DNA of 64,000 nucleotides, from assembly GCA_944362555.1 (NCBI GenBank), contig CALVTL010000004.1, positions 24,525-88,524 of the forward strand, written 5' to 3'. The notes beneath the pieces were generated by a model. The model did no database searches. It saw only the letters and a program-made list of their open reading frames with translations, and was not told the DNA's origin. The stretch comes from an uncultured Clostridia bacterium. GTDB taxonomy: Bacteria > Bacillota > Clostridia > Christensenellales > Borkfalkiaceae. Shown here one piece after another: positions 35,318 to 44,018 of the stretch; position 1 is the first letter of the stretch; each line of letters starts with the position of its first letter. Position numbers and translations under genes: made by a program.

Positions 35318-35848
35318 ATGCGCAGAACGGTCCGTATCATCAAAGGCGTGATAAAGGGCGTACTTCTCGCCATCGTCGGCGTCCTCGCCCTTTACAGCGT
35401 GTATATGCTCATTGCGCGCTACGCCTTTCACAACGAAATGCCCTCCTTTTTCGGGCTCTCGTTCGCCGTTGTGGCGACGGGCAGCATGGAGCCTGCCATC
35501 TCGGCGGGGGATGTCATCGTCGTCTGCGCGCAGGAGACGTATGAAGAGGGCGACATTGTCACCTATTATTCCGAAGATTTTCAAGGCTATGTCACGCACC
35601 GCATCGTGAGCAAGACGGGGAACGCCGTCATCACGCAGGGAGACGCCAACAACACGCAGGACTCGCCCATCACCGAGGGCGACATCGTGGGCAAGGTCGT
35701 CTCCGTATGGCGCGGGTTCGGCAGCGTCGTCAACTTTTTGCAGACGCCGCTCGGGCTGTTCAGCGTACTTGCGGGCGGTGTGGTGCTGTGGCTTCTGACC
35801 GATCTTCTGACGGGAGCATTTGGGAAAAAAGATGAACAGGAAGATTAA
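35318..35848 (+). CDS. SipW-type (Ser/His) signal peptidase I, second copy
   Basis: 176 aa, close to standard SipW size. An N-terminal helix (10-32) is followed by nucleophile Ser56 in VVATGSMEP, VTHRI with His94, the box GDANNTQDSPI, and a C-terminal helix (about 144-166). It lacks the N-terminal extension and coiled coil of the first copy. It begins one base after the 695-aa gene and overlaps the 531-aa gene, so it belongs to the structural operon and probably matures its products. Confidence 0.92.
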   Translation: MRRTVRIIKGVIKGVLLAIVGVLALYSVYMLIARYAFHNEMPSFFGLSFAVVATGSMEPAISAGDVIVVCAQETYEEGDIVTYYSEDFQGYVTHRIVSKTGNAVITQGDANNTQDSPITEGDIVGKVVSVWRGFGSVVNFLQTPLGLFSVLAGGVVLWLLTDLLTGAFGKKDEQED

Positions 35849-37427
35849 GAAAAAAAAGATCCCCATTCTTTCCTATCTTTGCTATCTTCTCGTCGTGAGC
35901 GTGCTGTTCACGGGCGTCACTTTTTCGCGCTATTCCACCGCCACGAGCGGCGATCTGGGCGCGAATGTCTCGCCGTTCATTGCGTCGTACCGCATCGACA
36001 ATCTCTCTTCCAACACCTACACCAACGCAAATTTCTGGCTGGAAAACAACACGCAGCAGGGCGTGTCGCGCTATGTGCGCTTTACGGTCGCAAACCATCG
36101 CCCCGCGTCGGAGGCGGCGGGCGCGACAGAACTCACCAGCGACGTCGATCTCTCCTCCAAGATCCGTTTTTATCTCCCCGCCGAGTTTGCCGACAATCTC
36201 GCCATTCAGCTTTTGGGGGAGGACGGCAATGCGGTGATGCCGCAGATCGTCCTCGGCAATCTGATTTATCAGATAACGGAAGATCCGGTAAAACATACCC
36301 ATACAGAAGGCGACATCACGACCGATCTGGGCGAGTATTATGATTATGTTTTAAATAGTTCGAACAAGAAGCAGTTTGTAGATTATACCACAAATCCGAG
36401 AACCATTGAAACGAGCGGCTTCCGCGATTATGCGGCTGCCGCCTGCACCGACGCCACCCTTACCATGAGCGGCGGGCTGGATACAGACGGCGGCACCATC
36501 ACCGCAAAGTGGAATACCACCAACACGCTTACCATCACGGCGTCAAAGACCATGCAGACGTATTCCGTCGGCTTCCGCCGTGTCGAAGGCGCGGGCGACA
36601 ACAAAAACGAAAACGCGATCATGCCGCAGCTCTTTCTCGATCTGGAAAAGGAGATGACGTTCTACACCGTCGAGCTGGATATTCCCACCGTCATGCAGTT
36701 GACGGGCGGCACGCAGCAGGAGCACACCTTCGATCTCTACCTCGCCCTCACCGACAACATTCAGAGCGACGACCTCGACGTCAATTGGACGGAGGACCAC
36801 GATTCCCTTCTTACCAATGGCGGCACATTCAACGGCGCGACGGTCACGGGCTATCACTTCGACTACGACGCAGCCATTTATAAGAAAGTGGACGGAAAGT
36901 GGCAGGAGAGCGGCACCACGCAGATCCGCGTGCAAAAGACGTTTGCAAGAGATAAAGAGCCCGAAAAACTCACCTTCCACCATGTCGCGCCCATCAGCGA
37001 AACAACGGTGAGCTACGTCCATCCCATCGAAGATTTTTATACATTTGCAGATAACAAATTTAAGCAATTTATGGAAAACGACGCGCCCGCGAAGCCCGCG
37101 GACATTGCCGCTGCGCAGACCCTCTTCGGGCTGTGCTCGCAGTTCCAGGCGACGCGCGATCAGAACGTAGATCCCGAATACTATATTTCCTTTGCGGGCG
37201 TCCCCGACGACCCGTTCTACCTCGATTATGCAGGGCAAACGGGAGAAACAGGAGCAACGGGAGAGACCGGCGCAACGGGAGAAACGGAGCAAACGGGGGA
37301 GGCGGCTCCCAAACAGACGACCATCTTAATGTCGTTGAGTAAGAGTTTTTACACAAGTCTGACGGTGGTATTCACGCAGACGTCATTGCCGCGCACGCAG
37401 GGCGGTGCGGAAGGAGGCAGCGTATGA
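35832..37427 (+). CDS. Secreted SipW-substrate protein with collagen-like GXT triplets
   Basis: 531 aa. A basic start MNRKIKKKK leads into a helix (11-28), then GVTFSRYSTATSG, the same motif type as the other two substrates. The body is beta-rich, with a segment of repeated Thr/Ser/Asp-rich strands. Near the C-terminus (about 465-495) are GQTGETGATGETGATGET triplets from an 18-bp DNA repeat. There is no sortase signal. ATG at 35832 follows GGGAAAAAAG; an upstream TTG is possible. It overlaps the next gene by ATGA. Confidence 0.75.
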   Translation: MNRKIKKKKIPILSYLCYLLVVSVLFTGVTFSRYSTATSGDLGANVSPFIASYRIDNLSSNTYTNANFWLENNTQQGVSRYVRFTVANHRPASEAAGATELTSDVDLSSKIRFYLPAEFADNLAIQLLGEDGNAVMPQIVLGNLIYQITEDPVKHTHTEGDITTDLGEYYDYVLNSSNKKQFVDYTTNPRTIETSGFRDYAAAACTDATLTMSGGLDTDGGTITAKWNTTNTLTITASKTMQTYSVGFRRVEGAGDNKNENAIMPQLFLDLEKEMTFYTVELDIPTVMQLTGGTQQEHTFDLYLALTDNIQSDDLDVNWTEDHDSLLTNGGTFNGATVTGYHFDYDAAIYKKVDGKWQESGTTQIRVQKTFARDKEPEKLTFHHVAPISETTVSYVHPIEDFYTFADNKFKQFMENDAPAKPADIAAAQTLFGLCSQFQATRDQNVDPEYYISFAGVPDDPFYLDYAGQTGETGATGETGATGETEQTGEAAPKQTTILMSLSKSFYTSLTVVFTQTSLPRTQGGAEGGSV

Positions 37428-40400
37428 CGAACAAGCGCAATCTCGTGATGGGGATCTTTTTGTCCCTGCTCATTATCACGCTCATGACGTTTTCCTTGAC
37501 CTACGCGCGCTACACCGACGAATTGCAGTCGGACGGCGAGATCAGCGGGGACATCGAGTACATCGTCTCCAACCAGATCGAGGTGGATTCCGTCAATTCC
37601 TTCATTTCCGCCATCGAGAACGGCTACACGAACATTAAAATTTCCGACGACGTTGACAATCCGCTCGTCATCACGGGCGGCGTTTCCGACGTCAACTCCG
37701 ATCTTACCATCGACCTCAACGGGCACGAATTGCAGCGCAACAACCGCGACCCCGTGCTCAACGTCACGGACGGCGTCCGCCTCACCATCAAGGACTCCAA
37801 GGGGGGCGGGTGCTTCTATAACCCCGTCGGCAGCGCGCTGCGCGTTTCGGGCGGCACGCTCACGGTGACGAGCGGCATCTTCGAGAGCGGTCCCCGCACG
37901 GGATATGAGTATCCAGAGAACGGCGACGGCTTTATCGACGCCAATTACCGCTATGCGGGCGAATATGTCGAAGGGAATGAGAGCCAAGCAGGGGCGACCA
38001 TCGGCAGCGCAGAAGCCGTCACCTATTATACGCCGGACGGCAGCGGGGGATACAGTGGAACTCCCTCAAAAATGCCCATCATCACGCCGAAAGTGCTGGA
38101 TACGGGCAAAACGACAGAGGATAAAGAGAAGCGCTTCCGCATCAACGGGAATATGTATTTTGAAAACGATTATTCCGCGCAGATCCCCGCCGACACCTAC
38201 CTGTATTACACCATTTCGGGCGCCAATGTCGAGAACACCAACATGGCGGCGACCGATAAGAGCGCCAATTTCTACTATACCTATTATGTCAAGTATGTCA
38301 AGCAGGAAGCGGACGACACAGTCTCTTATGAGGGCACAACGGAGGGCGAAGACACCCTCCTCGTCACCATTTACGGCTACACGAACGTAAAGGGCGGTGC
38401 GACCGATTCTGCCAACTTTGCCGCCATTCAGATGGAGGACGGCTATCTCGACGTGCAGGGCGGCAGATATACCGCCTATTTCGGCAAGGGCGAGACCAAC
38501 TGCGTCTACGCCTCGGGCGGCGAGATGACCGTGCAGAACGGCGCGTTCGAGGCGCTTCAATCGGGCGTCTGCGTGCGCATGGCGTCGCAGAGCACCTCGG
38601 CTGCGGCGGGGAAACTTGCCGTCAGAAGCGGCTCGTTCTATTCCCAGGAGGGTGACACCATCTTCGTCACGGGCGGCAATATGTCCGTCACGGGCGGAAC
38701 ATTTATAAAAGTAGCAGAGACATCGCAGATGGTGCCGGGCGCAAACAACGCCGCCATCCACGTCAGCGGCGGCAAGCTCGTCATGACGGGCGCAGGCGAG
38801 GATAATCGTATCACATTCAGCCTCACGGGCTCCCACCTGTACGGCATCAACGTGGAGCACGGCGAGGCGTCCACCCTTGCCGAGGGCGACATGGCGGAAA
38901 TTTCCTATGCCGCCTTCACCTTTGAGGGCGTCGGCAACAACAATTACGCCATCAATTCCGCGAACGCAGCCGTTTCGGTCAAAAATACAAATTTCACGTT
39001 CGGCGGCGCGAGCACTTCCAACCGCTGTATCTCCGTTTCGGGCGGGAACGCAAAGGCGAGCGTATCGTCCGCCACCTTCACCTACAACGGCGGCAGCAGC
39101 AATTATGCCGTCTATTCGGAGGGCGGAACTGTCACGGGCGCCGACCTCTCCTTCGCGTTCAACGGGGACGGCTCCTCCAACACGGGCATTTACACCACGG
39201 GCGGCACGGTCACAGTCGAGAACGGCGAATTTAAATTTTTGGGCACGCCAGGCAGTTCCAGCGATAACTTCGGAATTTATTCCGAAAAGGGGCCGGACGG
39301 CGATGCGGGCACTATTATCTGCGACGATTCCACGTTCGTCATCAACGGCTCTTATTCCGCAGGCATCCTCGCCTTCGGCGGCACCGTCACGCTGAGCGGC
39401 AAATTTTATTGCAAAGTGGTGGACGGGCGCCCTTCGCTCGATGGTCAAAATAACGTTCTTTCCAGCACGGCGATCAGCGTCGAGGGCGGCATCGTCAATT
39501 TGGATTTGGATAAAGATAAAGAAAACCCGAGCACCATCACGACCAACGGCTTGGGTATCACCTCGCTGCCCGGGGACGGTGCAAATTCCAAAATCAACAT
39601 CAATGGAAATCTGACGCTTGTGCCCGAGACGGGTGGGGACAACGGCACCGCCATCTATCTGAACGGCGGCACGCTCAAAATTGAAGCAGGCGCCAAAGTC
39701 GATATTACCTGTAACCTGGCAAAGAGTGGCACGAAGGCGCTCCTCTGGGCAGATGCACCCAAAGGCACGTCGCATACCGTCGCGAAGACCGACCCCAACA
39801 ACGGCATTTACGTCAACGGCGGCTCCCTTATTTCCTATGGCACCCTCAACGTCACCCACACCGGGGTGCAGAACGATCGGTATGAAAATCAGACTGAAAA
39901 TACAGGAAATTATGCGTTCTTAAATCAGCAGATCAAGAGCTATGCGGTGCGCGTTGAAAGTTCGGGTGAGGCACAACCCAAAGTCACCATCGAAAAGGGT
40001 AATATCCAAAATTCCGTCGGCGGTGGGGTCTATGTTTCAAGCGGCACTGTCAAACTTGGAGCTTCGGAAAACGCTTCGGAAAACGCGGGGACTTCGCAAA
40101 ACACTTTGAACATAGCCACTACGGGTAAGGATTTATATACTAACGGATATTATGACGGAAATTATTATGACGGAAATTATATTGGGACTTCGGGTACTTG
40201 GACTTATAATCAAAGCCAAACGGGCGGTCATGCCGTGGAAGTCGGCGGCGGACGGCTTACCATTTTGGGCGGGAGCTATAAAGCCGCCCACGGCAACGGC
40301 ATCCTTGTCCGCAATATGGGCACCTCGACGGACAACACCGTCAATATTTCGGGCGGAACGTTTATCGGCGGCTACAACAAGACAGACGGCGGCAGGCAAG

Positions 40401-41362
40401 TCGGTCCCGGTGCCTCGTACGGGCTGTATGTGATGAGCGGGAATATCACGGTCAATATTTCCGGCGGGACGTTTGGATCGACAGCGAGTTCAACCAAAGT
40501 GGTGGAGAATGTTTCGATCGGTAACAACAGTGCCGCGGCATTCATGGGAACGACGTCGGGCAACGCTGAAGTGCACATCACAGGCGGGAATTTCTATGCC
40601 TATAACGGCGACGCGATGAGTGTGTTCCGCTTTGCGGATGTGACTTTTGGCTCAGAATCGGAGCCGTTGGATGGTGATGAGAATCGTGTTGAGATTGGTA
40701 CGGAACAGACTTCCGTCGATGTTGCCGGTATTTCGGTTCAAGATGATTTATTGTTTACGGGAGAAAGAAATAGGGGTTCCAATCTTACGATTTATTCAGA
40801 GAACGACAACGGCTTCAAAATCGATTCGCAGGGTTATGCGATCTACTACGGTGGCTCGCAGGACAAAGTTGCCATTTACGGCGGAACGTTTACGGGAACA
40901 GATAGTGGTAGTGGGATCCAAATTTCCGCTGGTTTGGGCACGACGCACGCTATGGTGATCAAGGGCGGCACGTTCAATGGGGGGAATGCGTTCTACTATG
41001 GCGCCAGTGCAAGTGTGGACGACGGTCTGCTCATCGAAGGCGGAACGTTTACAGGAACCAACTACGGATTCTATTTTAATGCAAACCCTTACTCGAATTC
41101 CGCAGGGACAACAAATAATGTAGCCATCATCGGTGGTGTTTTCTCGGGCGATTCAAGGGCATTTTATGCCACTGATCACTCGATTAAGGTTGGGGACGTA
41201 TTTACCGAGCATAATCAATCGCCCAATCGATACGCAACGTTTGATAAAGGTGGTCATGTAGGGAATGTCGGAGGAGGAAAAGGAGATCGCATAACAGGGG
41301 ACTGGAGTTATCAATCGCAATTAAATGAAAAAGAGTATAGGCTCACAATTACAAATCCGTAG
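37424..41362 (+). CDS. Giant secreted beta-helix protein with SipW-type signal peptide
   Basis: 1312 aa. The signal segment (8-27) ends SLTYARYTDELQ. From about residue 75 on, the protein is a series of short Gly/Thr-rich turns such as DLTIDLNGHEL, VSGGTLTVTSGIF and KGGTFNGGNAFYYG. These recur every 20-30 residues, as in right-handed parallel beta-helix adhesins and carbohydrate-binding proteins. There is no C-terminal anchor. The last third (from about 40020) is visibly richer in A and T and in simple repeats, hinting at separate origin. GGAGG precedes the ATG. A surface adhesin or fibre component is inferred. Confidence 0.8.
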   Translation: MTNKRNLVMGIFLSLLIITLMTFSLTYARYTDELQSDGEISGDIEYIVSNQIEVDSVNSFISAIENGYTNIKISDDVDNPLVITGGVSDVNSDLTIDLNGHELQRNNRDPVLNVTDGVRLTIKDSKGGGCFYNPVGSALRVSGGTLTVTSGIFESGPRTGYEYPENGDGFIDANYRYAGEYVEGNESQAGATIGSAEAVTYYTPDGSGGYSGTPSKMPIITPKVLDTGKTTEDKEKRFRINGNMYFENDYSAQIPADTYLYYTISGANVENTNMAATDKSANFYYTYYVKYVKQEADDTVSYEGTTEGEDTLLVTIYGYTNVKGGATDSANFAAIQMEDGYLDVQGGRYTAYFGKGETNCVYASGGEMTVQNGAFEALQSGVCVRMASQSTSAAAGKLAVRSGSFYSQEGDTIFVTGGNMSVTGGTFIKVAETSQMVPGANNAAIHVSGGKLVMTGAGEDNRITFSLTGSHLYGINVEHGEASTLAEGDMAEISYAAFTFEGVGNNNYAINSANAAVSVKNTNFTFGGASTSNRCISVSGGNAKASVSSATFTYNGGSSNYAVYSEGGTVTGADLSFAFNGDGSSNTGIYTTGGTVTVENGEFKFLGTPGSSSDNFGIYSEKGPDGDAGTIICDDSTFVINGSYSAGILAFGGTVTLSGKFYCKVVDGRPSLDGQNNVLSSTAISVEGGIVNLDLDKDKENPSTITTNGLGITSLPGDGANSKININGNLTLVPETGGDNGTAIYLNGGTLKIEAGAKVDITCNLAKSGTKALLWADAPKGTSHTVAKTDPNNGIYVNGGSLISYGTLNVTHTGVQNDRYENQTENTGNYAFLNQQIKSYAVRVESSGEAQPKVTIEKGNIQNSVGGGVYVSSGTVKLGASENASENAGTSQNTLNIATTGKDLYTNGYYDGNYYDGNYIGTSGTWTYNQSQTGGHAVEVGGGRLTILGGSYKAAHGNGILVRNMGTSTDNTVNISGGTFIGGYNKTDGGRQVGPGASYGLYVMSGNITVNISGGTFGSTASSTKVVENVSIGNNSAAAFMGTTSGNAEVHITGGNFYAYNGDAMSVFRFADVTFGSESEPLDGDENRVEIGTEQTSVDVAGISVQDDLLFTGERNRGSNLTIYSENDNGFKIDSQGYAIYYGGSQDKVAIYGGTFTGTDSGSGIQISAGLGTTHAMVIKGGTFNGGNAFYYGASASVDDGLLIEGGTFTGTNYGFYFNANPYSNSAGTTNNVAIIGGVFSGDSRAFYATDHSIKVGDVFTEHNQSPNRYATFDKGGHVGNVGGGKGDRITGDWSYQSQLNEKEYRLTITNP

Positions 41363-41381
41363 TAAATTGAAACACATATTT

Positions 41382-41410
41382 AAAAGGGCGCACGGGTGTG
41401 CGCCCTTTTT
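41382..41410 (+). terminator. Terminator of the surface-protein operon
   Basis: AAAAGGGCGCAC-GGGT-GTGCGCCCTTTTT. Confidence 0.9.
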
Positions 41411-41439
41411 CCGCGCTCTCGCTCCAACCCGTTATACCG

Positions 41440-41640
41440 CCGTCCCTGTGCCCCAACCCGTCATCCCGCCCGACCCCAATCGTCATCCCGAACGTATGTG
41501 AGGGATCTCCCCGCATTTGCATTTTGTCCCTTGCCACGGGATTCCTCCGCTCCACCTTGTTCCGCGTTCGGAATGACAGGGAGGGGAGGAGCCTTCCCCC
41601 ACGGGGGAAGGTGTCACGAAGTGACGGATGAGGGGTCATG
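41440..41640. repeat. Dispersed repeats at the right edge of the inserted region
   Basis: Several CGTCATCCCG units, a GGAATGACAGG unit, and CCTTCCCCCACGGGGGAAGG joined to TCACGAAGTGACGGATGAGGGG, the same modules as at 1-444. The stretch 41641-41820 carries CGCCTTCGGCGG and CGGCGCGGGAGTCCCCCCGCGCCG hairpins but no gene I can support. Confidence 0.8.
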
Positions 41641-41820
41641 CCAGGAACTTTTTTCTTTGCTGTCCTCCTCATCACCGCCTTCGGCGGAGCCGTCTCGGCG
41701 GCGCGGGAGTCCCCCCGCGCCGCGCATCATTTCATCAATATGGAACGCCCGTATAAAATGCGGCTCGTTCGCGCATACTTCCCTTGTACAACATGGCATT
41801 TTCATGCCAAAGGAGGGGGT

Positions 41821-42591
41821 ATGCTGCAAAAGGTCAACATCTGCGGCGTGGATACCGCAGGGCTTCCCAAGCTCTCCCACAAGGAGAACGAGGAGCTGAT
41901 GCGCCGCTTAAAATCGGGCGATAAAGCCGCGCGGGACAGGTTTATCATCGGAAATATGCGCCTTGTGCTCTCGCTCGTCAAGCGCTTCTGGGCAAAGAAC
42001 GCCAACGCGGACGACGTCTTTCAGGCGGGCTGCGTGGGGCTTATCAAGGCAATCGACGGCTTCGACCTTTCTTTCAACGTCAAATTTTCCACTTACGCCG
42101 TTCCGATGATCCTGGGTGAGATCAAGCGCTATCTGCGCGACGGGAACTCGCTGCGCGTCTCCCGCTCCATCCGCGACGCCGCCTATCGCATCTTAAAGGT
42201 GCGCGAAAGTCTGGAGGAGCACGACGAGGAGGCAACCATCGAACGCATTGCCGAGGTCATGCAGGTGCAGCAGCGCGAGGTCGTCTATGCGCTCGACGCC
42301 ATCTCCGACCCCGTTTCGCTCTACGAGCCCGTTTACAATAAATCGGGCGACACGCTGCAGCTCCTGGACCAGCTCTTTGACGAAACGCAGAGCGAGGAAC
42401 GCTGGACGGAGCGCGTCGCCTTAAAGGACGCCATCGCCCGCCTTGCCGAGCGTGAACGCAAGATCCTCACCCTGCGCTATTACGAGGGCAAGACGCAGAC
42501 GGAAATCTCCGAGGAAGTGGGCATTTCGCAGGCGCAGGTCTCCCGCCTCGAAAAAAACGCCATCGGCACCCTCCGTAAAGAGATCGGCTGA
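41821..42591 (+). CDS. sigG: RNA polymerase sporulation sigma factor SigG
   Basis: 256 aa. The N-terminus MLQKVNICGVDTAGLPKL matches the sigma-G-specific start. Region 2 (NMRLVLSLVKRFW, VGLIKAIDGFDLSFNVKFSTYAVPMI) and region 4 with HTH TQTEISEEVGISQAQVSRLEK are intact. It controls late forespore genes. GGAGGGGGT precedes the ATG; an upstream in-frame extension is not supported. Normally next to sigE, here displaced by the surface-protein cluster. Confidence 0.96.
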   Translation: MLQKVNICGVDTAGLPKLSHKENEELMRRLKSGDKAARDRFIIGNMRLVLSLVKRFWAKNANADDVFQAGCVGLIKAIDGFDLSFNVKFSTYAVPMILGEIKRYLRDGNSLRVSRSIRDAAYRILKVRESLEEHDEEATIERIAEVMQVQQREVVYALDAISDPVSLYEPVYNKSGDTLQLLDQLFDETQSEERWTERVALKDAIARLAERERKILTLRYYEGKTQTEISEEVGISQAQVSRLEKNAIGTLRKEIG

Positions 42592-42609
42592 ACGTCCGAA
42601 TTTTACTTT

Positions 42610-42813
42610 GTGTCATCCGAAAATTTCTCAATGTCGTTCCGGGGATTTATCAATGTCATTCCGAGGAATTTTTCAACGACATTCTGAAGCATTTCTCGAC
42701 GTCATTCTGAAGCATTTCTCGACGTCATTCCGAAGCATTTCTCAACGTCATTCCGAAGCATTTCTTAACGTCATTCCGAAGCATTTCTTAACGTCATTCC
42801 GAGGAATGAAATG
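42610..42813. repeat. Tandem ~23-bp repeats
   Basis: About nine units with starts at 42610, 42631, 42653, 42676, 42699, 42722, 42745, 42768 and 42791. The consensus is ACGTCATTCCGAAGCATTTC plus three bases. The three central units (42722-42790) are nearly identical. The unit resembles the dispersed GTCATTCCGAGGAAT repeat, from which it may have expanded. It follows sigG. Confidence 0.9.
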
Positions 42814-43015
42814 ACGAGGAATCCCCTTGAAAGTGACAAAGAGGACGGGGGCAAATTTTTCAATATGTCATCCCGAACCGAGCAAAAGCGAGTGTGAGGG
42901 ATCTCCTCATAAGTGACAAAGAGGAAGGGGATTCCTCACAGGCAAGGGCGCGCGTCGAAAGACGCGCGCCCTTGCCGTTCGGAATGACGGGAAAGAGCGT
43001 CATCCCGCGTCGGTT
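42814..43015. repeat. Dispersed GTCATTCC-type repeats
   Basis: Further single units of the same family in both orientations, plus a GGGCGCGCGTC/GACGCGCGCCC hairpin near 42948-42971. No gene. Confidence 0.75.
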
Positions 43016-43051
43016 GTCACGAATATAAGTTTTCGCGCATATACTGTTGGT

Positions 43052-43381
43052 ATGGAGACGAGTTACTGCGAACTGCACCGCAAGGAGGCGGTCAATTTAA
43101 CGGACGGAAAACGCCTCGGACGGGTGAGCGACGTGGTGTTCACTTATCCCGAGGGGCGGGTGCAGGGCATCGTCGTGCCCGGGGGAAGGGGCTTTCGCTG
43201 GGGGCGCGCGGAGATCTTCATCGATTTGAAGTGCATCAAAAAAATCGGGGTGGACGTCATCCTCGTGGACATCCGTTCCGCGCCGAAGCCCGAAAAGCGC
43301 GGGAATAAGTGGGGGAACTCCTGTTCGCGTGAGGCGCAATTCTCCCCGCCCGACCGCCGCGATTACGGCGATTACGAGTGA
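43052..43381 (+). CDS. YlmC/YmxH family sporulation-associated protein (PRC-barrel)
   Basis: 109 aa. A PRC-barrel-like core, LTDGKRLGRVSDVVFTYPEGRVQGIVVPG, with VDVILVDI at the end, matches the YlmC/YmxH family, which often follows sigG. Its role is unclear. A C-terminal charged extension adds about 25 residues beyond the usual domain. The ATG is 6 nt after TATACT and has no ribosome site; a consensus -35 at proper spacing is not evident. Confidence 0.85.
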   Translation: METSYCELHRKEAVNLTDGKRLGRVSDVVFTYPEGRVQGIVVPGGRGFRWGRAEIFIDLKCIKKIGVDVILVDIRSAPKPEKRGNKWGNSCSREAQFSPPDRRDYGDYE

Positions 43382-43440
43382 TTTTCGCCAGATTACATAG
43401 TATTATGTCACGCATAATACATCGTTTTGCCGTCAAATAA

Positions 43441-43470
43441 CCCCCGTTCGCAGCGCGGACGGGGGCGTCT
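43441..43470 (+). terminator. Probable terminator of the YlmC-type gene
   Basis: CCCCCGT / ACGGGGG arms at 43441-43447 and 43459-43465, weak T tail. Confidence 0.5.
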
Positions 43471-43485
43471 TGTTGTATAAACGAA

Positions 43486-43508
43486 AACCCCGCGATAGTC
43501 GCGGGGTT
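43486..43508 (-). terminator. Terminator for leftward transcription
   Basis: AACCCCGCGA-TAG-TCGCGGGGTT; on minus followed by TTCGTTTATA. It would end the DnaD-type transcript after reading through repeat copy B. Confidence 0.7.
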
Positions 43509-43560
43509 CAAGAGAGGCTTTGCCGATGAGCAAAACTGAATTGGGGGCGCATTATAATAT

Positions 43561-43985
43561 CTATCCCTTGCCCTCCCTGTGTAAGGGAGGGTGCCGAGCG
43601 AAGCGAGGCGGGAGGGTTGTAAAGGTTTGTGTCGCGCGTGCATGACAACCCTTCCGTCTGCTCTTTTCAATCGCAGACACCTCCCCTTGCACAGGGGAGG
43701 CGAGAGAGGAGGAAGGCTTCCCCTTGGGGGGAAGCTCCGCCGAAGGCGGTGATGAGGGGGACGGCAAAGGAACAGTCGCTCTGCTTGACCCCTCATCCGT
43801 CACTTCGTGACACCTTCCCCCGAGGGGGAAGGCATGAGACCCGTTTACGGGTAACAAGTAACAAATGCGTGACTGCCAGGTCGTCACAGGCGCGACTTGC
43901 GCGCTGCCCGTAATATGAGGCTTACAGCCCGTCCCACCTATGGGGCACGAGCCGCAGGCGAAGTGAAATGAAAAACCACCGGCGG
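43561..43985. repeat. Composite dispersed repeat, copy B
   Basis: 43661-43985 matches 1-444 apart from scattered changes and the missing 118-bp insert. To the left (43561-43660) it adds a CCCTCCC...GGGAGGG palindrome and an ACAACCC element. It abuts the 3' end of the DnaD-type gene. Confidence 0.88.
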
Positions 43986-44018
43986 AAATTATTTTCAGGA
44001 AAAATTCTGTCGGACTGT

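Noticed and set aside
42610-42813. Possible CRISPR array
   Set aside because: Units are contiguous at 21-23 bp with no unique spacers, and no cas genes are nearby.
43021-43045. Sigma-E-type promoter for the YlmC-type gene
   Set aside because: A CATATACT -10 and a GAATATA -35-like element are present, but their spacing is about 10 bp, too short for the sigma-E consensus.
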